Source of the DNA: CAVUCH01 sp963739995
GTDB taxonomy: Bacteria; Acidobacteriota; Vicinamibacteria; Vicinamibacterales; JAENWD01
Assembly: GCA_963739995.1 (NCBI GenBank)
Contig: CAVUCH010000001.1
Location: 124,001-188,000, forward strand
Direction: 5' to 3'
Length of the DNA stretch: 64,000 bases
In this document: positions 35,565-42,390 of the stretch, piece by piece
Position numbering within the stretch: position 1 is the stretch's first letter
Layout of the letters: every line of letters begins with the position of its first letter
Made by a program: the position numbers and the translations under genes
The notes under the pieces: generated by a model
Database searches by the model: none
What the model was told of the DNA's origin: nothing
What the model saw: only the letters and a program-made list of their open reading frames with translations

Positions 35565-35849
35565 ATGGGCAAGTTGAGCGGCCTCGATGATAGCGATCAC
35601 GGTGAGGCTCGGAGAACGTTCCTCAAGAAGGCTGCGTACGCCACCCCGGTGATTCTCACGCTGAAGGCGGTCCCCTCCTTTGCGTCCTATGGCTCGGGCC
35701 CGGGCCCAGCTCCCACGGGCCAGGGAGACGACGGTGTCGGCGAGGGCTTCAATCCGCACCCGCACAAGGGTCACAAGGAGAAAGCCCCCAAGGACAAGGC
35801 CCCCAAGGACAAGGCCGAGAAGCACGGAAAGCCGAAGAAGAACAAATAG
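35565..35849 (+). CDS. Small Tat-type protein with Lys/Pro repeat tail
   Basis: This 94-residue protein begins MGKLSGLDDSDHGEARRTFL, with a twin-arginine leader EARRTFLKKAAYATPVILTL and the cleavage-like PSFASYGSG. The mature part is Gly/Pro-rich, then a low-complexity basic tail with repeats of KAPKD (HKEKAPKDKAPKDKAEKHGK). The ATG at 35565 has AAAGGG upstream. Leaders of this kind occur on small exported proteins of unknown function in several phyla. It stands alone with tandem repeats in front. Confidence 0.66.
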   Translation: MGKLSGLDDSDHGEARRTFLKKAAYATPVILTLKAVPSFASYGSGPGPAPTGQGDDGVGEGFNPHPHKGHKEKAPKDKAPKDKAEKHGKPKKNK

Positions 35850-36039
35850 CGGCGTGTCGAGCCGCGTCCCCCGAAGGGCGACGAGGGGGTTGGGCTTGCT
35901 TCGCCTCGCGACGCGAGGTTGCGAGAACGAGCTCAGGAACACCGTGCGCCGCGTGTTCTTCCCCTTGTTGGCCGTGCAATGCGCGCTGCCCAGGTGCGGC
36001 TGCAGCTCATTCGCACGGGCGCTCGGAGCCTGGAGCCCC

Positions 36040-36225
36040 ATGATCAGCGATGCGCGGTTTCCCTGCCCGTGCGGCACGACGGTCCATGTGGAGTACGAGA
36101 CGTCGGCTGGGTACATGATGCATCCCTGGCCCATCGCATGTCCGCAGTGTGCCCGCTCGATCCAGCGATCGTTGCCTGCAGTCCGCATCCTGTCGATCAG
36201 GGCGACATCGTTGCCACCGAACTAG
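36040..36225 (+). CDS. Small CXC/CXXC zinc-ribbon protein
   Basis: This is a 61-residue frame starting at ATG 36040 (MISDARFPCPCGTTVHVEYE), with a CPC-G motif near the N terminus and CPQC after a His/Trp-rich MMHPWPIA segment. Two cysteine pairs about 25 residues apart fit a zinc ribbon. Only weak ribosome-site support exists. It does not match the MDRR-type zinc ribbons elsewhere in the window. Confidence 0.42.
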   Translation: MISDARFPCPCGTTVHVEYETSAGYMMHPWPIACPQCARSIQRSLPAVRILSIRATSLPPN

Positions 36226-36390
36226 AGTGGCGATCACATCCTGGCTCGGTGCTGAGGAGACGGCAGCAGTGCCAAGCTCGAGTCGTGATCCGGGTAATTG
36301 ACTCCGGTGCAACGGAGCACGATGTTGACGACCCATTAACAGGCCGTGGTGGCGCTGGCTCCTCGACACGCTGACGACGGAGGCGATCGA

Positions 36391-36588
36391 ATGGCCGCAC
36401 TAGCCGATGCCGAGGCTGAACTGGCGGCTCCGGCCGAAGTCGGCGACTTACGCGAGGCGCTCGCGCACGCGCTCGCGGTCGCTGCGCACGAGCAACGGCT
36501 GCGGGAGCAGGCGCAAGACACCGCCGCCCGGGCCTGGCGTGTCACGACGACCTGGCCGCGCCGCGCCGACCGTCCCGGCGCGAGATGA
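36391..36588 (+). CDS. Small helical protein of unknown function
   Basis: This 65-residue Ala/Glu-rich helical frame (MAALADAEAELAAPAEVGDL) is predicted to form one long amphipathic helix, possibly a coiled coil. The ATG is preceded by GGAGG with seven bases spacing. It sits 53 bases before the ribbon-helix-helix gene and may share its transcript. It could be the first gene of the small integrase-bearing element. Confidence 0.42.
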   Translation: MAALADAEAELAAPAEVGDLREALAHALAVAAHEQRLREQAQDTAARAWRVTTTWPRRADRPGAR

Positions 36589-36640
36589 GCGCGTGCACGT
36601 TCGTTGACGCATCGTATGAGTATGTAATACACTCGCGCCC

Positions 36641-36829
36641 ATGCCTGCGCGACGCATCATCAGCACGTTTCGGCTCGATCCGGACTTGCTCGACGGGTTA
36701 CAGGCCATCTGGAAACGGGACGGCGTACAACCCTCAGAACAAGTCCGGCGCGCGATCCGCATGTGGCTGAAGTCGCGAGGCATGGAGAAGGCGGACCGCA
36801 GGCGCGCGAGCACGCGCACGCGGTCCTGA
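36641..36829 (+). CDS. Small ribbon-helix-helix-like protein, paralogue
   Basis: This 62-residue basic protein (MPARRIISTFRLDPDLLDGL) follows the plan of the protein at 9195-9401: strand, helix, then GVQPSEQVRRAIRMWLKSRG and an Arg-rich tail. The shared SEQVRR motif marks the second helix of an RHH fold. A DNA-binding regulator of the adjacent element is the likely role, by inference. Confidence 0.6.
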   Translation: MPARRIISTFRLDPDLLDGLQAIWKRDGVQPSEQVRRAIRMWLKSRGMEKADRRRASTRTRS

Positions 36830-36907
36830 GCCAGTCAGCAGCGTGAACCTGCCGACGTGCCTGCGAGCCAGTATCGCAGACCCGCCGGCCTCTCCTCTCG
36901 AGGCCCG

Positions 36908-37180
36908 ATGAAGATCTTCACGACCGCAGACGAGACATTCGAGGCGCGGCTCCACGCCTATGATCGTGAGGTGTTATGGCTGGTCGATGCCACGCATGGA
37001 CGGTATCAGTTTGCATTGGCGTTGCAAGGCGGCTGGCGCATCCTGGAGACCACGCCGACCGAGCGCGCGCTGCTCGAGGTGCATGGGTTCGCGAGCCGGG
37101 AGCGTGCAGTAATGCTGCGAAACTTCGGCGCACGCATCGAGCGCGCGGGCATTAAGGCGCTGCTCACGGGGAGGGAGTGA
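36908..37180 (+). CDS. Hypothetical protein (integrase operon, gene 1)
   Basis: This 90-residue soluble protein (MKIFTTADETFEARLHAYDR) matches no family I know. Its stop TGA overlaps the ATG of the next gene by one base (TGATG), so the two are translationally coupled, and the second overlaps the integrase gene in turn. The protein is mixed alpha/beta with no motif. It is possibly cargo or regulation of the element. Confidence 0.58.
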   Translation: MKIFTTADETFEARLHAYDREVLWLVDATHGRYQFALALQGGWRILETTPTERALLEVHGFASRERAVMLRNFGARIERAGIKALLTGRE

Positions 37181-37695
37181 TGAAGTGGATCGACGATGTG
37201 ATGGCGAGTCAATGGCGCACCCACGAGAGGGACCCGCGCTACCGCGACGCAGAGAACAATCCCACGCGCCTGGTCTGGCCGGCGCTGGTGACAGACCTGT
37301 GGCATGCCATCGAAGCTTTCAACCGCGGAGGCCGCAGAGCGGTTGAGCCTGCGGCATTCTTGGATGATGGCGGTGCCTACCGGGCGGTGTTCGGCGGTGA
37401 GTCAGTGTCGGTGCAGCTACACGAGCGGGAGTTTGTTTACATCTACACCGCCATGACTCCGGCATCGGCTGGCCGAAACACAACCATGGGCGCATTCTTT
37501 CAGCGCATCCAAATCTTCGGCCCTGACGACACCGAGGGTGGGTTGCAGCGCGTCATCAACGACGGTGAGCCAGAGATTCTGACGGTTGAAGCCAGCGGCG
37601 ACCCGACCGCCGAGAGTTACGACGAGACGCGGGCCAAAGTTGTCGAGTGGATTCTCGTTCCTCTCTTCGCGGTCAATGAAGGAAGCCGCCGATGA
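37180..37695 (+). CDS. Hypothetical protein (integrase operon, gene 2)
   Basis: This 171-residue acidic protein (MKWIDDVMASQWRTHERDPR) has an alpha/beta composition and the segment QLHEREFVYIYTAMTPASAG. No catalytic motif or membrane segment is visible. It starts one base inside the previous stop and ends with an ATGA overlap into the integrase frame. The tight coupling with an integrase suggests a mobile-element gene; the function is unknown. Confidence 0.6.
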   Translation: MKWIDDVMASQWRTHERDPRYRDAENNPTRLVWPALVTDLWHAIEAFNRGGRRAVEPAAFLDDGGAYRAVFGGESVSVQLHEREFVYIYTAMTPASAGRNTTMGAFFQRIQIFGPDDTEGGLQRVINDGEPEILTVEASGDPTAESYDETRAKVVEWILVPLFAVNEGSRR

Positions 37696-39043
37696 AATCC
37701 AAGCGCCAGCGTGACGACGGGCTGCGGAAGATCTGCGCGTGCCGCTCGTGGACGAGTGCGAAGTGTGATCACCCGTGGTACTTCTGGTACAAGGCCAAGG
37801 GCAAGCCCCGCGTGCGCGTATCGCTGGACCGCTACGCCGGGTCGGCACGTCGAGAAGATCGAAGAGGCGAAGGGCTTTGCCGCCACGCTCCGCGGTGCCG
37901 TGGATGCGGGCACTTATCCACCGCCGTCCGTGTCGCCAGAGCCGATCGCCGTCGTGACGTTTGCTGTGGCGGCGGATCGGTTCTGGAAGACGGTCCCGAT
38001 CAAGAGGGGCAAGAACCAGGGCAAGCCGCGCGGGACGAACGAAGCGCAGATGATCGGCAAGCTGTGCGCCTGGACGCCTCCGGCGCGTCTGGGCGCTCGG
38101 CCAGCACTCCCCCGCCGACGTGACAGAGGACGTGCTCGAGGCGTTCACGGCGCACCTGCGCGAGCAGGGCCGCGCGGCCTCGACCGTCAGCAACTACATC
38201 CAGTTGATCAAGGCGATCGACCGATGGCTGGCGCAGAAGGGCTATCGTCTGCTCCCGCCGTGAGCGGCGAGGCCGACGGCCTGCGCCGCGGGAAGGCCAC
38301 CAAACGCCACCGGAGGCTCGTCCCCGACACGATCGACGAGCACGGCAAGGTGACACAGGAGGGCGAAGAGCGACGGCTCCTGAAGGCCGCGACCCCGTGG
38401 CTGCAACGGCTGATCATCGGCGGCGATCGAAACGGGCTGCCGCCGCGGCGAGTTGCTCGGCCTGACGTGGGGCGACGTGGATCTCACGCGCGGCGAGCTG
38501 ACCGTGACCGGGCGACACGAACAAGACCGGCCAGGGGCGCGCGATTCCGATCTCGCCACGGCTGCGGGCCGTGCTCGACCTGCTGAAGCTGGACCCGGCC
38601 GGTAAGGAGCGGTCCGCGGCAGCACTCACGTTTTCGGGGATGCGATCGGGCAAGCGGTGGCGTCCACGAAGAAGGGCATGGGAGACGGCCGTGCTCCGCG
38701 CCAACGGCATCGAGCCGACGTGGACCGCCAGTCGCGGCCTCGCGGCCGACGTCGCGCCGGGCGCTGCAAGCGATCGATCTGCACTTCCACGACCTGCGGC
38801 ACGAGGCCGGCTCGCGGATGTTGGAATCGGGTTGGCCGCTGCATCACGTCCAGAGGATGCTCGGCCACGCGGACGTGAAGCAAACTGCGCACGTACCTGA
38901 ACGCAGAGCGCGTCGGCCTGCACGACTCCATGAAGCGGTTCGGCACGACCCCCGCGTGGCAATCCGTGGCAATCACCCCGGTCGGAGAGCAACTGGCACC
39001 TGCCACGGCGAGGCGCCTAAAGCGCCGCAATCGAATCAAGTAA
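37692..39043 (+). pseudogene. Tyrosine integrase with many single-base frameshifts
   Basis: The complete protein can be read only by switching frame repeatedly. The order is MKSKRQRDDGLRKICACRSW, then EKIEEAKGFAATLRGAVDAG, AASTVSNYIQLIKAIDRWLA, ETGCRRGELLGLTWGDVDL (first catalytic Arg), HFHDLRHEAGSRMLESGWPL (His and second Arg), MLGHADVKQT and RTYLNAERVGLHD (tyrosine), ending RRLKRRNRIK. At least six one-base shifts are needed. All catalytic residues survive, so decay is recent or the indels are sequencing errors. The stop codon lies 11 bases from the 3' end of tRNA-Arg. Confidence 0.88.
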
Positions 39044-39054
39044 CGGGTTTAGAG

Positions 39055-39131
39055 TGGCGTCCCCGGCAGGTCTCGAACCTGCGACCCCCGGTTTAGGAAA
39101 CCGGTGCTCTATCCTGCTGAGCTACGGGGAC
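39055..39131 (-). tRNA. tRNA-Arg (anticodon CCT)
   Basis: On the minus strand the acceptor is GTCCCCG paired with CGGGGAC, followed by discriminator G and an encoded CCA. The anticodon stem CCGGT/ACCGG encloses TTCCTAA, giving anticodon CCT for the arginine codon AGG. The T-arm contains GGTTCGAGACC. The gene is flanked on both sides by broken integrase genes, so it is a probable integration site. Confidence 0.97.
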
Positions 39132-39225
39132 GTGAGGTTTTCGCTAACCAAGCATTCGCTAGGCACCGAGCTTGGCGAGGGGCGACGACGGCTCATTGTC
39201 CCTTTTCTGTCCCTGTCCCGCGACG

Positions 39226-39612
39226 TCAGGCTTCCGCGCGGCCTCGCGCAAGTCGCCAGCACTCGATGTTGTAGCGCTCGAACACCGAGGGAGCCTTGTG
39301 TCCGGTCAACTGCATCGCCGCGCGCTCCGGGACGCCCGCGCGCACCAAGTTTCGCACGGCCGTTCGTCGGAAGTCATGCAGGTGCGACCCGGACAGCCTA
39401 CGGCCGCGCAGGCCGACGCCAACCCTTGCGGAATGAGCCGATGCGGGCGCCATTAGTTCTTCGTGAAGACGAGCCGTGGGATCATGCGCTTCAGCCGCTC
39501 CGCGTGCGCCTGCTGGTCCTCGAGCGCCCGGCGCAGTTCGGCCGTCATCGGGAATGTCCGCGCTTCCCAGTTCTTCGTGCTGTCGATGTGGTTCCTCGAC
39601 GAATCTATGACC
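39226..39612 (-). pseudogene. C-terminal remnant of a second tyrosine integrase
   Basis: On the minus strand one frame reads DSTKNWEARTFPMTAELRRA, then HAERLKRMIPRLVFTKN and a stop. After a frame change comes GSHLHDFRRTAVRNLVRAGV followed by MQLTGHKAPSVFERYNI. That gives the HxxR box, the LTGH box and the catalytic tyrosine. The N-terminal half is missing and a stop codon interrupts the body. It is not related closely to the integrase at 37692, so two separate elements have used this tRNA. Confidence 0.82.
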
Positions 39613-39859
39613 TTGTCTCGTCGGTGCCCGATAGCGGCGCGATGCGTCGAGCGCGACCGGCGGAAGTGGAGCGGCTGATGACGACCAGACGCGCGTGGCC
39701 CTCGAGGATTTGCGCCGACAGCTCGAGATGGACGCCGACCGCACGGCCCGGAATCGCGCGGTGCTCCTTGAGCGCGCGGCTGAGCTCATCGAACGCCGCC
39801 ACCCGTGCGACGTTTGAAACCGCGTTCTTACGGATCCAGAAAGGGCACTGACCTGCCGT

Positions 39860-39900
39860 AATGGCGCTGGCGCCTTGCGGAGGCGTCAAGCGCCATTTTT
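39860..39900 (+). terminator. Intrinsic terminator
   Basis: The stem AATGGCGCT / AGCGCCATT encloses a second, imperfect GGCGCC hairpin and ends in a T tract. It faces the plus strand, before the cupredoxin lipoprotein gene. Confidence 0.6.
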
Positions 39901-39969
39901 CAAGGGAATGAGTCGATCGTCAGGGGGCACATTTCTTGCCCGGCCAAGTCGGCGAAGGGAGCGTGCAGC

Positions 39970-40602
39970 ATGCCGATACGCTCGTGTCCGCTCGTCGTCC
40001 TGGTCGCGACCGCCGCCCTGGTCGTGGCGTGCGAGAACCAACGCGCGCAACCGGTCGGTCCATCAAGTCTGTCGCATCCGGTCAGCCCGTCAACTCCAGA
40101 AAACGGCCAATCCGCCGTCGTTGCCGTGCCGGCGCAGGTCGCCTCGTCGAGGGGCGCATCGCAGCACGTTGTCACCCTCTTTGACGCCTGCGACCCCGAG
40201 ACGTTCAATGCCGCGCTCGGTGCCGGATCGTGCGCGAGATCGGGAGGCGTAGAGTTCGCCAAGTTCCTGGAACAGCTCGGGCGCCATGGGGCGATTGGCG
40301 CTTGGCACTTCGCTCCCTCGACTGTGACGATGCAGGTTGGGCAGCTGCTCGTGGCTAAGAACCGCGGGGGAGAGGCGCACACCTTCACCGAAGTCGAAGA
40401 GTTCGGCGGCGGGATTGTCCCGGAACTGAACGACCTCACGGGATTGACGAACGTCGCACCCGAGTGCAATCAACTGATGGGCAGTGATTTCCTGGCGCCA
40501 GGCGCTTCGTCGAGCGAAGAAGAAGAAGAAGCCGGCGTCGAGAACTATCAGTGCTGCATCCACCCGTGGATGCGGGCTCAGGTTCGGGTCACGGAGAAGT
40601 GA
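39970..40602 (+). CDS. Cupredoxin-like lipoprotein
   Basis: This is a 210-residue predicted lipoprotein. The signal peptide ends with the lipobox VVACENQ, so the mature protein starts at Cys. The C-terminal domain has type 1 copper ligands in the expected order: His in GGEAHTFTEVEEFGGG, then Cys, His and Met in YQCCIHPWM. An acidic loop with five Glu residues in a row precedes the copper loop. It is probably a periplasmic electron carrier or copper protein. GGGAG precedes the ATG. The domain reading is from motifs only. Confidence 0.78.
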   Translation: MPIRSCPLVVLVATAALVVACENQRAQPVGPSSLSHPVSPSTPENGQSAVVAVPAQVASSRGASQHVVTLFDACDPETFNAALGAGSCARSGGVEFAKFLEQLGRHGAIGAWHFAPSTVTMQVGQLLVAKNRGGEAHTFTEVEEFGGGIVPELNDLTGLTNVAPECNQLMGSDFLAPGASSSEEEEEAGVENYQCCIHPWMRAQVRVTEK

Positions 40603-41016
40603 CGCTACGCGGACGACATCCGCGAAGCAATGTCGTCGGTGCCAGCGGGATGGTCCTCGCGACGAAAGATGGCGCGTCCGGCACTCGCTCGGACGCGCCG
40701 TAGGCCCGCCGTCGGCGTTGCCGCGTCTTTCTGAATCGCGGCCACGAACTCCTGCAAGGCCTCCGCGGCCACGGATCGGTTAGAAACTGCGAGCCGCCAC
40801 TCTGCGAGTGCTTCTAGAACTTTCCTGTGTCAGCGGTCCGTGACTCTCGCGACCCGTCCCGCGATTGCACGTGTGGGAAGACCTGCCGGGAACGCCACAC
40901 ATGTGTTCTACACCCGCTGCGTGCGTGCGGGCCGTTGAAAATGGCGAGAGCGCGCGTGGCGCGCTGCGTGTGCGAGGCGGGCCGAGCGACCTTCTCGTCA
41001 TCCCGTGCGCGTAACG
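40603..41016. other. Intergenic stretch with one strong hairpin
   Basis: No gene is recognised here. A perfect nine-pair hairpin, GGCGCGTCC / GGACGCGCC at 40671-40699, lies about 70 bases after the cupredoxin stop. It lacks a T tract but may end that transcript. The rest shows only overlapping frames without character. Confidence 0.45.
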
Positions 41017-41265
41017 CTACGTCTGTAGGGGTTCCTCGTCGACGGCGGGCAGGTGGTGGACGGCGGCCGCGCAGTCTCGCGCGGCTTCGCTGATGATCTT
41101 GTTGGTCCGGAGCACCGATTCCATGTCCGACACGAGCTGGCGCTTGAGATACGCTCTCGCGTCTCTGCGTTCGCGAAACTGATCGATGATTCGCTGGGCA
41201 TCGGTCAGGGCGCGAAGCTGCTCCTCGCATTGGGTGCGAAGATCCCATAAGGATGCGGAGACCAT
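41017..41265 (-). CDS. Small helical hypothetical protein
   Basis: This frame encodes about 82 residues from the ATG at 41265 (MVSASLWDLRTQCEEQLRAL), or 89 from 41286. It is almost entirely helical and charged (IIDQFRERRDARAYLKRQLV) and probably forms a helical hairpin. No motif or family is recognised and no close neighbour shares its strand. Confidence 0.5.
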   Translation of the reverse strand: MVSASLWDLRTQCEEQLRALTDAQRIIDQFRERRDARAYLKRQLVSDMESVLRTNKIISEAARDCAAAVHHLPAVDEEPLQT

Positions 41266-41467
41266 GACGATGCTGGTGTCTGGCATGGCGGCGAACAGTG
41301 CTTACGTGTCTGCGCCTCGCACGGCGACTCCCCAGGGAATTCAGGACTACGGGACGTGAACGGCCCGCAGCCTATCACAGAAACCGCGCAACAAAGCCGG
41401 TGCCCGCGAGCATGTTTGCGCCGTTGTAGTCGACGCGGAGCAGCGGCAGCGCCGGGTGCCACACGGA

Positions 41468-41533
41468 TCGCGCCGTGCCGGCGGGGCGCCTCCGCGCCCT
41501 CGGTGCGACGCCGGTCTTTCACCAGGCTGCTAG
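41468..41533. repeat. Palindromic element, copy C (one arm only)
   Basis: This piece is nearly identical to the left arm of copy A, in reverse orientation, from GCGCCGTGCCGGCGGGGCGC to the terminal GCTGCTAG at 41526-41533. The core and the other arm are missing, so it is a half-element. It keeps the CTAG end. Confidence 0.72.
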
Positions 41534-41633
41534 GGGCGGCGCCGGTCGAGCAGGGGTGCAAAGTCGCGCCCGCTGCCCGGCCGTATACAATCAATCGTCG
41601 AGGTCACCTGAACCAGCACTCATCGGAGGCCAC

Positions 41634-41897
41634 GTGTCAGACACCAAGAAGATCCAGGCGAAGCTGCAGAAGGCGGAGGCGGACGCCGACCGCGAGCGGA
41701 CGAAGCTGCGAGCGAAGGCTGAAAGCAAGATCGCGCGAATCAAGAACGAACTCCGCGCCGAGGAGTCGAAGATCGCGGCGAAGGTCGAGCGGAAACGCGA
41801 GAAGACTGCACTCAGGCTCGCGGCCGCGAGCGCCGCGGCGGGGAGCGACGGCAGGGGCAACGGGCGATCGTTGAAAGCGCGGCCGCAGGGCCGATAG
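41634..41897 (+). CDS. Small basic coiled-coil protein
   Basis: This 87-residue protein starts at GTG 41634 (VSDTKKIQAKLQKAEADADR), preceded by GGAGG. It is a continuous Lys/Glu/Arg/Ala heptad-like helix (KAESKIARIKNELRAEESKI) with a Gly-rich basic tail. It has no recognised family. Strong composition bias and the ribosome site support translation. Confidence 0.55.
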   Translation: MSDTKKIQAKLQKAEADADRERTKLRAKAESKIARIKNELRAEESKIAAKVERKREKTALRLAAASAAAGSDGRGNGRSLKARPQGR

Positions 41898-41916
41898 GCA
41901 GCGGCAGGGAACCGGG

Positions 41917-42342
41917 TCAGTGCACGGTGGCCAGCCGCCCGATCACCCCGCCGTGCGCCACGAGCACGGTGGGGTCGCGCTGCAGCAGCTCGTGGTACCG
42001 CCGGCCGAACGGCGCCTGCCCGTCGGTGAGCAGCGTGCGCGTCCGCTCCACGAACACTGCCGCGCGCTCGTCGGTCACCGGTTCCTCGCCGTCCAGCAGT
42101 TCATCGATCTGGACGATCAGCTCGGAGACGGGCCGCAGCCAACTAAACCACTCGTGCTGCAGCGCGAGCTGCAAAAACTCCTGGCTCGACGCGATCCGGC
42201 CCTTCGCGCGCTCGTAGCCGACGCGTTCGGACTCGAGCAGCGCCTTGTGCAGCCGCAGCAACCCGTCCCGCACGCCGTGCAATCGCCCGCGTGCATGCCG
42301 TGACCCCTCCGGCCTGCTGCGCCCCGCGTCCGCCATCCTCAC
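41917..42342 (-). CDS. Conserved hypothetical protein
   Basis: This 141-residue soluble protein contains LLRLHKALLESERVGYERAK, then FLQLALQHEWFSWLRPVSEL and RYHELLQRDPTVLVAHGGVI. The body is helical with conserved-looking Trp and His residues. I recognise the style from hypothetical proteins of soil bacteria but no function. The start may be the ATG at 42342 or the one at 42336. It lies just downstream of the BNR protein gene on the same strand. Confidence 0.6.
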   Translation of the reverse strand: MRMADAGRSRPEGSRHARGRLHGVRDGLLRLHKALLESERVGYERAKGRIASSQEFLQLALQHEWFSWLRPVSELIVQIDELLDGEEPVTDERAAVFVERTRTLLTDGQAPFGRRYHELLQRDPTVLVAHGGVIGRLATVH

Positions 42343-42390
42343 TCCAGCTACTCCGTCAGCCTGTCGTCCATTGATGATAGCGCGACGCCG

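Noticed and set aside
39695..39817. Plus-strand frame of about 40 residues (VALEDLRRQLEMDADRTARN...) followed by a terminator at 39860.
   Set aside because: It has good helical character, but no ribosome site, an uncertain GTG start, and it lies in decayed integrase DNA.
40671..40699. Possible CRISPR or integron attC site at the GGCGCGTCC hairpin.
   Set aside because: It is a single hairpin with no repeat array and no attC consensus; more likely a transcript end.
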